Shown: positions 25,924-34,857 of the stretch, piece after piece
Layout: every line of letters begins with the position of its first letter
Position numbering within the stretch: the stretch's first letter is position 1
Assembly (NCBI RefSeq): GCF_900099685.1
Contig: NZ_FNDW01000001.1
Location: 617,631 to 681,630, forward strand
Direction: 5' to 3'
DNA length: 64,000 nt
Origin: Chryseobacterium taeanense
GTDB lineage: Bacteria; Bacteroidota; Bacteroidia; Flavobacteriales; Weeksellaceae
Position numbers and translations under genes: made by a program
Notes under the pieces: generated by a model
What the model saw: the letters and a program-made list of their open reading frames with translations, nothing else
The model's database searches: none
Told to the model about the DNA's origin: nothing

Positions 25924-27150
25924 ATGAAAAATAATCATAAAAATATAATTGCTGTATTGGTTGTACTATTCATCGTAGCAGGAATCGGAATTAAAGCACA
26001 GACACCCATCAATCTTCAGACTGCGATTAATACCGCTCTGGAAAACAACAGAAATCTTAAAAATGAAAGACTGAAATCGGAATATTCAAAAGCATTAATA
26101 AAATCTTCAAATGATATTCCGCAAACGGGAGTAAGTTTTGATTATGGGCAGATCAACAGTGCCTACAATGACATGAAATTCGGGATTTCACAGAATATTG
26201 CCTTTCCTACAGTGTATAAAAAACAGAAAAATGTGTACACCGAAGAATGGAAAAAGTCTTTGCTAAACGTTTCTTTTAAAGAATATGAATTGAAAAAAGC
26301 CGTAAGTCTTACCTTTTATAATATTCTCTACTGGAAAGAAAAAGAGAAGCTTCTCCGCGAAACTTTAAAGCTCTACACCGATTTTCTGGACAAAGCAAAT
26401 ATCCGTTTGAAAGCAGGTGAAAGCAATATCCTGGAAAAAACAACGGCTTCCAATCAAAAATCGGCCATAGAAATTCAACTAAAGCAATTACAACAGGAAC
26501 TTTCTGTTCTGGGACACCAGTTTCAGTGGCTGTTGAATACGGAAACGGATTTTATCCCAGAAGATGAAAATAAAATTAATGCAGAAATTCAGCGGGAGTT
26601 GAGTACACATCCTTTTATCAAAATGCAGCAGCAGCAGAAAAGTGTTTCTGAACAGCAAACGGCTCTTGAAAAAGCAAAGTTACTTCCCGGTTTGCAGATT
26701 GCTTACAATCTTAACAGCTTCAGGGGCATGGGTGCCGATGATAAAATCTATAGTTCTGCACCGCAGTTTCATTCTGTACAGTTGGGTGTTTTGATTCCTG
26801 TTTTTTCGTCAGGACAGAAAGCTAAAATTCAGGCTGCGAAAATCGCTGAATCCGTTGCTGAAAACGATTTGAGAAATACGGAATTCAACCTGCAGAATCA
26901 GCTTAAAAAAGCCCGTGAGATTTATCAGTCCAATCTTGAAATTGTTTCCAAATACGAAAATTCTGACCTTAAAAATGCTGATGTCATTACAGAAACTGCA
27001 AAAAAACAATTTATCGGCGGCGATATTAATTATCTTGAGTTTGTTATATTGGTCAATCAGGCGGTACAGCTTAAGAACAATTATACCGACGCAGTCTGGA
27101 AACTCAACCAAAGCGCTATTGAACTGGAATACCTTACTTTAAATCCATAA
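25924..27150 (+). CDS. TolC-family outer-membrane protein (CzcC-like)
   Basis: 408 residues with a signal segment (IIAVLVVLFIVAGIGIKAQ) and OEP-type helices (PINLQTAINTALENNRNLKNERLKSEYSKAL; KKQFIGGDINYLEFVILVNQAVQL near the C-terminus). The 220-nt gap from the pump gene holds no recognisable element. Three nt separate it from the adaptor gene. Confidence 0.9.
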   Translation: MKNNHKNIIAVLVVLFIVAGIGIKAQTPINLQTAINTALENNRNLKNERLKSEYSKALIKSSNDIPQTGVSFDYGQINSAYNDMKFGISQNIAFPTVYKKQKNVYTEEWKKSLLNVSFKEYELKKAVSLTFYNILYWKEKEKLLRETLKLYTDFLDKANIRLKAGESNILEKTTASNQKSAIEIQLKQLQQELSVLGHQFQWLLNTETDFIPEDENKINAEIQRELSTHPFIKMQQQQKSVSEQQTALEKAKLLPGLQIAYNLNSFRGMGADDKIYSSAPQFHSVQLGVLIPVFSSGQKAKIQAAKIAESVAENDLRNTEFNLQNQLKKAREIYQSNLEIVSKYENSDLKNADVITETAKKQFIGGDINYLEFVILVNQAVQLKNNYTDAVWKLNQSAIELEYLTLNP

Positions 27151-27153
27151 AAA

Positions 27154-28290
27154 ATGAAATCAATTTCAATATATACATTATTAATCAGCCTTTTTATATT
27201 CATTCAATGTAAAAAGGAAGAAGCACAGAATCAGGAAAAAAATATTCCACAGGACGAAAATGTGGTTACTTTAACCGACTCTCAGCTGAGAAACGCGCCC
27301 ATAGAAACAACAACGCTTTCTTTACATAATATTTCTTCGGTTTTAAAACTTAATGGAATGATTGATGTTCCGCCACAAAATCTTGTTTCTGTGAGTATTC
27401 CATTAGGCGGATATCTTAAATCGAGCAGTCTGCTTCCGGGAAAACCGGTTTCAAAAGGCCAGGTGATCGCAGTGATCGAAAATCCTCAGTTTATCCAGCT
27501 TCAGCAGGATTACCTGATGGCAAAGTCTAAAATGCATTTTGCACAACTGGACTATAACCGACAAAAATTACTCAACCAAAGCCAGGCCACCAGCGATAAG
27601 GTGATGCAACAGGCTCAGTCGGAAATGAATAACCAGAAAATTGTAATGAATTCTCTGGCGCAGCAGCTCCGTCTTATCAACATCAATCCGGAATCTCTGA
27701 ATTCAGGAAATATAAAAAAGAACGTTCCTGTTTACAGCACCATTAATGGATTTGTGAGCAAAGTAAATGTGAACATCGGTAAATATGTAAATCCGTCTGA
27801 TGTACTTTTTGAACTTATTAATCCGGACGATATTCATCTCAATCTCAAAGTATATGAAAAGGATCTGGAAAACCTCCGGAAAGGACAGCGCTTTGCGGCT
27901 TACACCAATACAGAACCTGATAAAAAATATTACGGCGAAATATTGTTAATAAGTAAAGATGTTAATCCCGGAGGTTGGGCAGAAGTACACTGCCATTTTG
28001 AAAAATACGATCAAAGTCTTGTTCCGGGAATGTATATGAATGCTGAAATAGAAACAAGCACTTCTTTTTCCAATGCGGTTTCTGAAGAGAGTATCGTCAA
28101 TTTTGAAGGAAAAGATTTTGTTTTTGTGGAAGATAAAAAGCAAACCTACAGATTGACTCCCGTTACATTAGGGGAAACCGAAAACGGATTTGTGCAAATC
28201 GTCAATTCTGATGATTTTAAAAACAAAAAAATAGTCACCAGAAATGCTTATACCCTTCTCATGAAACTTAAAAATACCGAAGGCGAATAA
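27154..28290 (+). CDS. CzcB/CusB-like periplasmic adaptor lipoprotein
   Basis: 378 residues. Lipobox Cys19 (FIFIQCKK). Barrel-sandwich halves (SIPLGGYLKSSSLLPGKPVSKGQVIAVIE near residue 90 and VYSTINGFVSKVNVNIGKYVNPS near 195) flank an alpha-hairpin, then a beta-barrel. It has no His-rich N-terminal metal-binding extension. Third component of the metal RND system. Confidence 0.92.
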   Translation: MKSISIYTLLISLFIFIQCKKEEAQNQEKNIPQDENVVTLTDSQLRNAPIETTTLSLHNISSVLKLNGMIDVPPQNLVSVSIPLGGYLKSSSLLPGKPVSKGQVIAVIENPQFIQLQQDYLMAKSKMHFAQLDYNRQKLLNQSQATSDKVMQQAQSEMNNQKIVMNSLAQQLRLININPESLNSGNIKKNVPVYSTINGFVSKVNVNIGKYVNPSDVLFELINPDDIHLNLKVYEKDLENLRKGQRFAAYTNTEPDKKYYGEILLISKDVNPGGWAEVHCHFEKYDQSLVPGMYMNAEIETSTSFSNAVSEESIVNFEGKDFVFVEDKKQTYRLTPVTLGETENGFVQIVNSDDFKNKKIVTRNAYTLLMKLKNTEGE

Positions 28291-28336
28291 GAGAGGACTA
28301 AATACGTATTTGGTAAAACAATTAAATTTTAAAACA

Positions 28337-28804
28337 ATGAAAAAATCATCTTTAATAAAAATCGGAGCAGGCTTTATCATCATATTATTGATTGTAATTC
28401 AGTTTGTTGATGTCGAGAAAAATGTAGAAATTGCTCCTTCAGAAAATGCCATTGAAAAGCATTATCCTGTACCGAATCATGTACAGAAACTTTTAAAAAC
28501 AAGCTGTTATGATTGTCATTCTAATACGACGGTTTATCCGGTATACAATAATATCCAGCCAGTAAAATGGTGGCTGGCAGTTCATGTGAATTCAGGAAAA
28601 CGGCATCTGAATTTTGATGAATTTAATACCTATTCTAAAGAAAAAAAGCTGAAGAAACTGGATGAGATCGCAGAAACCGTCAGAAGCGGAGAAATGCCGC
28701 TTACTTCCTATACATTTATTCATCACAATGCAAAACTGTCTGATGCTGAAAAATCAGAAATAGAAAAATGGGTGGCCGAAATGGAAAAACACATTGAACA
28801 ATAG
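28337..28804 (+). CDS. Haem-binding domain protein (single CxxCH), membrane-anchored
   Basis: 155 residues from the ATG at 28337; an upstream in-frame TTG would only add nine polar residues. One membrane segment (residues 8-25), then the haem motif CYDCH (Cys57, Cys60, His61) followed by SNTTVYPVYNNIQPVKWWLAVHV, typical of the haem-binding domain family in Bacteroidota metal-resistance clusters. Exposed to the periplasm. It may be a redox or sensing partner of the metal pump; that is inference. Confidence 0.85.
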   Translation: MKKSSLIKIGAGFIIILLIVIQFVDVEKNVEIAPSENAIEKHYPVPNHVQKLLKTSCYDCHSNTTVYPVYNNIQPVKWWLAVHVNSGKRHLNFDEFNTYSKEKKLKKLDEIAETVRSGEMPLTSYTFIHHNAKLSDAEKSEIEKWVAEMEKHIEQ

Positions 28805-28877
28805 AATGTTAAAAAACAGAAAGAATATTCTGTTAGAACAAAAACATTCAGTAATTTTAATACTATATCCATTTCGC

Positions 28878-31373
28878 ATGACTAATATACCGGAAAATTT
28901 AAAAGGTCTCACAGAAGCTGAAGTAGCAGTTTCCAGAGAAAAATACGGATATAACCGATTGGAGGCGGTTAAAAAAGAAACCTGGATAAATCTGCTCATT
29001 AATATTCTTAAAGAGCCGATGCTTATTCTTCTTATCTGTGTTTCTTTTATCTATGTGATTATTGGCGATTACGGGGAAGCGCTATTTATGTTTGCGGCTA
29101 TCGTTGGGGTTACGGCAATTTCTTTTTATCAGGATAACCGAAGCAAAAAAGCTCTGGAAGAACTCGAAAAGCTTAATGAACCTTTAAGCAAAGTAATCCG
29201 CAATTCAAAAATTGTTAAAATTCCCACTTTTGAAATAGTTGTCGGAGATCTTTGCATTACCGAAGAAGGAAGTCTTATTAATGCTGACGGAAAAATTGTT
29301 CACAGCAACGATTTTTCCGTGAACGAATCCTCACTCACGGGAGAAAGTTTTTCTGTATTTAAGGATAGCACATCAGAAGATAACAAAGTGTATAGCGGTA
29401 CCATCACCGTTTCAGGGCTGGCTGTTTTTGAAGTGGAACGTATAGGAAAAGAAACCCGGGTAGGAAAAATAGGTGAATCTATACTGAATATCAAAGAAGA
29501 AATCTCGCCTTTACAGCTTCAGATCAGAAATTTTGTGAAAGGGATGGCGATTGTCGGACTGATTATTTTTCTGGCAGTATGTGTGTTCAGCTATGTCAAA
29601 ACACAAGATTTTGTTACCAGCTTATTGAGCGGACTTACCTTAGCAATGTCTGTGCTTCCTGAGGAAATTCCGGTAGCGTTTACGACTTTTATGGCTTTGG
29701 GAGCCTGGAAGCTGATGCGTGAAGGAATTATTATCAAACGGAGCAGTATCGTGGAAACTCTTGGGAGTGTCACTGTAATCTGTACAGACAAAACAGGAAC
29801 GATTACAGAAAATTCCATGCAGCTGAAATATCTCTATGATTATCACTCTGATGAAATTTACGAACAGGAAAAATTTGATTCGGAAGAATTGAATGAGCTT
29901 ATCGATTATGCTATGTGGAGCAGCGAGCCAGTACCATTCGATCCTATGGAAATAACGTTGCATAAAATTTACGAAAAAACACAGAATCCCGATAAAAGGA
30001 AAGATTATCAGTTGTTTCATGAATATCCGCTGGAAGGAAAACCGCCCATGATGACCCATCTTTTTGAAAATGAACTAAAAGACCGGATTATTGCAGCTAA
30101 AGGAGCTCCTGAAGCTATCCTGAATGTTTCTCAGCTTTCAGAAGAGGAAAAGAATAAGATTCGAAAAGTTATAAAAGAATTTGGTGAGCAGGGATATCGT
30201 GTTCTCGGTGTTGCCAAATCTCATTTGGAAGGAAATAATTTTCCTGAAAAACAACAGGATTTTATATTTGAATTTTTAGGATTGACTGTATTTTACGATC
30301 CTCCCAAAAAGGGAATTAAAAATGTGTTCCAGCATATTTATGATGCCGGTATCGACGTAAAAGTTATCACCGGAGATAATGCAGATACAACAAAAGCAAT
30401 TGCATTGCAGGCAGGAATTAAAAATAATACTCCTGCCGTTAACGGAAGTGAAATTGCCACTGGTTCAGAAGAAAACCTGATTACACTTACAGAAAATACG
30501 GCACTATTTACAAGAATGTTTCCTGAAGCCAAGCTTAGAGTTATTAATGCTTTAAAAGCACACGGCGATGTGGTTGCCATGCTTGGTGACGGCGTGAATG
30601 ACGGACCTGCCTTAAAAGCTGCTCATATAGGCGTAGCTATGGGAAATAAAGGAACTGAAATTGCCAAATCGGCCGCTGCTCTGGTGATTACAAACGATGA
30701 TCTTGAAAAACTGGTGGTAGGGATTGCTGCAGGAAGAAGAATTTATGCCAATATTAAAAAAGCCGTTCAGTATATTATTTCCATTCATATTCCGATCATC
30801 CTTACAGTGTCTTTGCCGCTGTTCCTTGGCTGGGTATTTCCGCATATATTCACGCCGGTTCATGTCATTTTTCTTGAATTGGTCATGGGACCTACCTGTT
30901 CCATTGTTTATGAAAACGAACCCATCGAAAGAAATGCGATGCAAAAACCTCCGAGAAAACTTACCGATACATTCCTGAATCTGAAAGAACTTACAGTAAG
31001 TATTATTCAGGGATTGGTTATTACGGCAGGAATACTTTGGATGTATCAATATTCTGTTGCTATTGGAAATGATGAAGTCAGAACAAGAGCATTGGTTTTC
31101 TGCACATTGATATTTGCGAATATCTTGCTCAGCCTGGTAAACCGTTCTTTTTATTATAGTATTTTGGAGAGTTTTAAAAACCGTAATTATTTACTATCAG
31201 GAATTTCAGGACTGGTGCTGGTGTTAATGTTTTTCATTTTATATGTAAAACCGGTTTCCGGATTCTTCAGTGTAACCGCTCTTACCATAAAAGAATTAGG
31301 CCTTTCGCTTCTGGTTTCTGCCATTTCTGTACTCTGGTTTGAAGTTTATAAACTGTTTAAAAGACTTTCTTAA
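28878..31373 (+). CDS. Cation-translocating P-type ATPase (P2-like)
   Basis: 831 residues from ATG 28878 (MTNIPENLKGL); an in-frame ATG at 28794 overlaps the previous gene and adds 28 unlikely residues. Motifs in order: actuator SLTGES, TM4 PEEIP, phosphorylation site CTDKTGT, hinge TGDNADTTKAIA and GDGVNDGPAL, then C-terminal membrane helices. It lacks the CPC motif of heavy-metal P1B ATPases and the N-terminal metal-binding domains. The P2-like core suggests Ca, Mg or Mn transport; the ion is not certain. Confidence 0.88.
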   Translation: MTNIPENLKGLTEAEVAVSREKYGYNRLEAVKKETWINLLINILKEPMLILLICVSFIYVIIGDYGEALFMFAAIVGVTAISFYQDNRSKKALEELEKLNEPLSKVIRNSKIVKIPTFEIVVGDLCITEEGSLINADGKIVHSNDFSVNESSLTGESFSVFKDSTSEDNKVYSGTITVSGLAVFEVERIGKETRVGKIGESILNIKEEISPLQLQIRNFVKGMAIVGLIIFLAVCVFSYVKTQDFVTSLLSGLTLAMSVLPEEIPVAFTTFMALGAWKLMREGIIIKRSSIVETLGSVTVICTDKTGTITENSMQLKYLYDYHSDEIYEQEKFDSEELNELIDYAMWSSEPVPFDPMEITLHKIYEKTQNPDKRKDYQLFHEYPLEGKPPMMTHLFENELKDRIIAAKGAPEAILNVSQLSEEEKNKIRKVIKEFGEQGYRVLGVAKSHLEGNNFPEKQQDFIFEFLGLTVFYDPPKKGIKNVFQHIYDAGIDVKVITGDNADTTKAIALQAGIKNNTPAVNGSEIATGSEENLITLTENTALFTRMFPEAKLRVINALKAHGDVVAMLGDGVNDGPALKAAHIGVAMGNKGTEIAKSAAALVITNDDLEKLVVGIAAGRRIYANIKKAVQYIISIHIPIILTVSLPLFLGWVFPHIFTPVHVIFLELVMGPTCSIVYENEPIERNAMQKPPRKLTDTFLNLKELTVSIIQGLVITAGILWMYQYSVAIGNDEVRTRALVFCTLIFANILLSLVNRSFYYSILESFKNRNYLLSGISGLVLVLMFFILYVKPVSGFFSVTALTIKELGLSLLVSAISVLWFEVYKLFKRLS

Positions 31374-31421
31374 GAAATTATTAAACTTGAAAAAAATAAT
31401 CATACATAATCAATTATTTTA

Positions 31422-31429
31422 TAATTTTG
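31422..31429 (+). promoter_or_regulatory. -7 box TAATTTTG, 4 nt before a GTG start
   Basis: Same box and near-identical spacing as at 22052-22059. Leaderless transcription of the second paralog is implied. Confidence 0.5.
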
Positions 31430-31433
31430 ATCT

Positions 31434-31823
31434 GTGAAAAAGTTGATTTCCATATTGTTGCTGTCTCTGTATTTGGTTTCTACAACCGAATTGTATCAGT
31501 TGCTGAAAATCCCGACTTTGATAGAGCATTACTGCGAGCATAAAAAACTGAATCCGGAAATGTCGCTTACCGCATTTCTGAAAACTCACTATGAAAATCC
31601 CGTGAAAGACGGCGATTTTGGTAAAGACCAGAAATTGCCCTTTATCATTCATACAACGCCGCTGGCATTGGTTTTTATAGTAGGAGATACTTTCAACTTT
31701 GAACTTAAAAATGACCATTTTAAACAAATAAAATCCAGGAAAATACCATCAAAAAATGACAGATTCTGTTATAAAGGTTTCCTGAGGACAGCCTGGGAAC
31801 CTCCCAAATATTTGTTTTCATAA
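31434..31823 (+). CDS. Hypothetical His-rich small protein, paralog of the 22065 gene
   Basis: 129 residues with a GTG start. The first 65 residues match the 22065 protein closely, including MKKLISILLLSLYLVSTTEL, and the first 66 nt differ at only a few positions. The C-terminal halves differ. It begins the thioredoxin/ApbE/DUF3570 half of the cluster, as its paralog begins the CzcA half. Confidence 0.7.
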   Translation: MKKLISILLLSLYLVSTTELYQLLKIPTLIEHYCEHKKLNPEMSLTAFLKTHYENPVKDGDFGKDQKLPFIIHTTPLALVFIVGDTFNFELKNDHFKQIKSRKIPSKNDRFCYKGFLRTAWEPPKYLFS

Positions 31824-31903
31824 TTCAGTTTGCATATTGGTTTTAAATATAAAATCAGGATATCTTAATTATTAAATACAAACTCATTATAAATTTTTAA
31901 ATA

Positions 31904-32350
31904 ATGAAAACAATATTTTCGGCCATATTAATGGTTGTATTTGCGATGGGCATTCATGCTCAAAATCGCTTAGAAAATGCAAAAAAACAAGCTTCAGACA
32001 ATAAAGAACTTATTTTGCTCAATTTTTCGGGTTCAGACTGGTGCATTCCGTGCATTAAACTTCATAAAAACATTATCGGTTCAGATGAATTTAAAAAACT
32101 CGAAACAGATAATGTAGTGGTGTACATCAATGCAGATTTTCCGAGAAATAAAAAGAATCAGCTTTCTCCCGAATTGAAAAAGGAAAATGCTTCTCTCGCC
32201 GATCAGTATAATCCGAAAGGAATTTTTCCCTATACGATTTTACTAAATTCCGATGGGAAAATCCTGAAAAGCTGGGAAGGCTTACCGTCTGAAAATGCAA
32301 CGGTTTTCGTCAGGGAGATCAGAGACATCAAAGACAATCAAAAACTGTAA
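31904..32350 (+). CDS. Exported thioredoxin-family protein
   Basis: 148 residues with a signal peptide (AILMVVFAMGIHAQ) and the redox motif WCIPC (about residues 46-50) in a DsbD-gamma/thioredoxin-7-like context (LLNFSGSDWCIPCIKL). A cis-Pro region is visible at GIFPYTILL. Four nt before the ApbE gene, so it may keep the DUF4266 cysteines reduced; that is inference. Confidence 0.88.
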   Translation: MKTIFSAILMVVFAMGIHAQNRLENAKKQASDNKELILLNFSGSDWCIPCIKLHKNIIGSDEFKKLETDNVVVYINADFPRNKKNQLSPELKKENASLADQYNPKGIFPYTILLNSDGKILKSWEGLPSENATVFVREIRDIKDNQKL

Positions 32351-32354
32351 AAGT

Positions 32355-33284
32355 ATGTTAAGAGAATTCAAAAGACCTCAGAGATTAATGGGGAATGCTT
32401 TTGAAATTACCGTGGTAAGTGATGATGAAAAGACTGCAAACTTTCATATTGATGCTGCCATTGAAGAAATCCGTAGAATAGAAAAGCTGCTGACTACCTT
32501 CAGTGAGGAAAGCCAGACGAATCTCATCAACAAAAATGCAGGAATGCAAGCCGTAAAAGTTGACTGGGAAATCTTTGATCTGATCGAAAGAAGTCTGAGA
32601 ATCAGTAAAATTACAGACGGGTATTTCGATATTTCCTATGGCGGAATTGATAAAAGTTTCTGGAATTTCGACAAAGAAATGAAACAGCTTCCTGATCCTG
32701 ATTTGATTAAAAAACATTTGAAACTGGTCAATTATCAGAATATTATTCTTGACCGTGAAAATCGGACTGTTTTTCTAAAGGAAAAAGGGATGCGTATAGG
32801 TTTTGGAGGAATCGGAAAAGGCTACGCTGCAGAAATGGCAAAAAGAATGCTTCAGAATCGCGGAGTAACTTCAGGAATTGTCAATGCTTCAGGAGATCTG
32901 ACGACTTGGGGAAACCAGGCCAACGGAAAATCCTGGACGGTCGGAATTGCCGATCCTGATAACTCTCGACAGCCGTTTTCTTATATGAATATCACGGATA
33001 TGGCGGTCGCTACTTCCGGGAATTATGAAAAATTTGTCGTCATCAACGGTAAAAAATATTCTCATACCATCAACCCAAAAACAGGAATGCCTGTTTCGGG
33101 TGTCAAAAGTGTGACGGTTTTTTGTCCCAACGCTGAAATTGCTGATGCAATGGCAACTCCCGTAAGCATTATGGGAATTGATGCGGCACTCAATATGGTG
33201 AATCAGATCAATCATCTGGAATGTATCATCATCGACGATCAGGACAAAATTTACTCGTCACAGAACATTAACTTAAAAAATTAA
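32355..33284 (+). CDS. apbE: FAD:protein FMN transferase (ApbE family)
   Basis: 310 residues from ATG 32355. ApbE motifs: a starting LMGNAFEITV strand, GGIGKGYAAEMAKRM near residue 155, NASGDLTTWG, MAVATSGNYEKF and the HTINPKTGMPV segment, with NAEIADAMATPVSIMG near the end. The enzyme transfers FMN from FAD to Ser/Thr of target proteins. Unusually there is no signal peptide or lipobox, although most ApbE proteins are exported lipoproteins. It lies 4 nt after a thioredoxin gene and ahead of DUF4266 and DUF3570 genes. Confidence 0.88.
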   Translation: MLREFKRPQRLMGNAFEITVVSDDEKTANFHIDAAIEEIRRIEKLLTTFSEESQTNLINKNAGMQAVKVDWEIFDLIERSLRISKITDGYFDISYGGIDKSFWNFDKEMKQLPDPDLIKKHLKLVNYQNIILDRENRTVFLKEKGMRIGFGGIGKGYAAEMAKRMLQNRGVTSGIVNASGDLTTWGNQANGKSWTVGIADPDNSRQPFSYMNITDMAVATSGNYEKFVVINGKKYSHTINPKTGMPVSGVKSVTVFCPNAEIADAMATPVSIMGIDAALNMVNQINHLECIIIDDQDKIYSSQNINLKN

Positions 33285-33402
33285 CCGGACAAGAACACAA
33301 CAGATTTAGCATTAAAAAAATCAGTTTTTTGCTTATTAAGCTTAATTCAAAACGATTATTTGCTGATGTTAAAAGTGTACTTGATTAAAAAAAGAAATCA
33401 AA

Positions 33403-33630
33403 ATGAAAAAATTCATAAAAATAGCGTGTGTAGTTTGTATCTCACTAACGATCGTATCCATGCAGTCCTGCACAACCGTAAAAGAATACGAAAAAAATAA
33501 GCTCAACGATGCCGAAATGGTACTGGGAAACAGAACTATTGAAAAAACCGAACTCAGCTTTCAGTCTTACAGAGAAGGCTCTTCGGGAGCCAATGCAGGA
33601 AAAGTAGGAGGTGGTTGCGGATGTAATTAA
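33403..33630 (+). CDS. DUF4266 small lipoprotein with C-terminal GGGCGC motif
   Basis: 75 residues. Lipobox Cys23 (VSMQSCTT). The mature protein is only about 52 residues and ends in GSSGANAGKVGGGCGCN (residues 59-75), with Cys72 and Cys74 at the extreme C-terminus. SSGAN resembles the ApbE acceptor motif (S/T)GA(S/T), but the acceptor position is Asn64. The strong conservation of the Gly/Cys tail in this family points to metal or cofactor attachment. Neighbours are ApbE and DUF3570. Confidence 0.85.
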   Translation: MKKFIKIACVVCISLTIVSMQSCTTVKEYEKNKLNDAEMVLGNRTIEKTELSFQSYREGSSGANAGKVGGGCGCN

Positions 33631-33660
33631 AACCAAGGGTAATTGTAAAAATTTAAGAAA

Positions 33661-34851
33661 ATGAAAAAAATCATAATAAGTATCGTTACTCTTATCGGAA
33701 TTTTTAATGCAAAAGCACAGGAAAATACAAATAATGAGCAGCCGAAGAAGCTTACTTTAGACGAAGCGAACTTAGTTTCCAGCTATTACAGGCAAGACGG
33801 GAACAATTCCGCAGTGACAGGGGGAATCGGAACTGAAAAACTGACAGATATCTCCAATGCCATTGATGTGACCATAGTAAAATATGATAAAAAAGACAGA
33901 AAAAATAAATTCGGATTAAGCGTAGGGATCGATCATTATACATCGGCATCTTCTGATATGATTGACCTGAAAGCTAATTCTTCTGCTTCTCATGGTGATA
34001 CCAGAATTTATCCTGCATTGAGCTGGAGCCGTGAAAATGATAGCAAAGGAACAACTTTACTGGCCGGCATTTCTTATTCCGGAGAGTTTGATTATCAGTC
34101 TTTTGGTGCTAATATCGGGATTTCTCAAAAAACAAAGAACAGGATGGGGGAGTTTACCGCGAAATTTCAGGCGTATCTGGATCAGGTGAAACTTATTGCT
34201 CCAATTGAGCTGCGAACCAATGGAAGCACCGGCGGTGAACACGAAAATTACGGAACAAGCGGAAGGAATACATTTGCTTTGTCTTTGTCTTATTCTCAAA
34301 TCATCAATCAGAACTTTCAGGTTGAGTTTCTGGCAGACGGAGTTCAGCAGACGGGATACTTGAGTCTGCCTTTCCATAGGGTTTATTTTGCCGATAATTC
34401 CGTTCATCAGGAAGCTTTACCGGATAAAAGATTCAAAATACCGTTGGGAGTACGAGCCAATTATTTCCTTGGGGATAAAGTGATTTTAAGAGCTTATTAT
34501 CGTTATTACACTGATGATTGGGGCTTGAAATCAAATACATTCAGCCTGGAAACCCCTGTGAAGATTTCTCCGTTTGTGTCGGTAAGTCCGTTCTACAGAT
34601 ATTATTCTCAGACCGCGGCTAAATATTTTGCGCCTTATCAGCAGCACACGGCATTTGATGATTTTTATACCAGCAATTATGATCTGTCAAAATTCGACAG
34701 CCATTTTTACGGAGCCGGAATCCGGATCAATCCAAAAAACGGATTGTTTGGGGTAGAACGTCTCAATATGCTGGAAATCAGGTATGGACATTATACAAAA
34801 TCTGTGGGAATGAAGTCCGATATTATTTCATTAAATTTAAGGTTCAAATAA
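33661..34851 (+). CDS. DUF3570 outer-membrane beta-barrel protein
   Basis: 396 residues with a signal peptide (IISIVTLIGIFNAKAQ). The mature N-terminus has the family segment LVSSYYRQDGNNSAVTGGIGTEKL, followed by many alternating amphipathic strands ending in an aromatic-rich final strand (DIISLNLRFK). Predicted outer-membrane barrel of unknown function that co-occurs with DUF4266 lipoproteins. It starts 31 nt after the DUF4266 gene, in the same operon. Confidence 0.88.
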   Translation: MKKIIISIVTLIGIFNAKAQENTNNEQPKKLTLDEANLVSSYYRQDGNNSAVTGGIGTEKLTDISNAIDVTIVKYDKKDRKNKFGLSVGIDHYTSASSDMIDLKANSSASHGDTRIYPALSWSRENDSKGTTLLAGISYSGEFDYQSFGANIGISQKTKNRMGEFTAKFQAYLDQVKLIAPIELRTNGSTGGEHENYGTSGRNTFALSLSYSQIINQNFQVEFLADGVQQTGYLSLPFHRVYFADNSVHQEALPDKRFKIPLGVRANYFLGDKVILRAYYRYYTDDWGLKSNTFSLETPVKISPFVSVSPFYRYYSQTAAKYFAPYQQHTAFDDFYTSNYDLSKFDSHFYGAGIRINPKNGLFGVERLNMLEIRYGHYTKSVGMKSDIISLNLRFK

Positions 34852-34857
34852 AAGCCA

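Noticed and set aside
28794..28877. Earlier start of the P-type ATPase overlapping the haem-binding gene
   Set aside because: The extra 28 residues do not fit the family's N-terminus, and the overlap is unnecessary.
33574..33630. SSGAN in the DUF4266 protein as a definite FMN acceptor site
   Set aside because: The acceptor residue of the ApbE motif should be Ser or Thr; here it is Asn, so only a hypothesis is kept.
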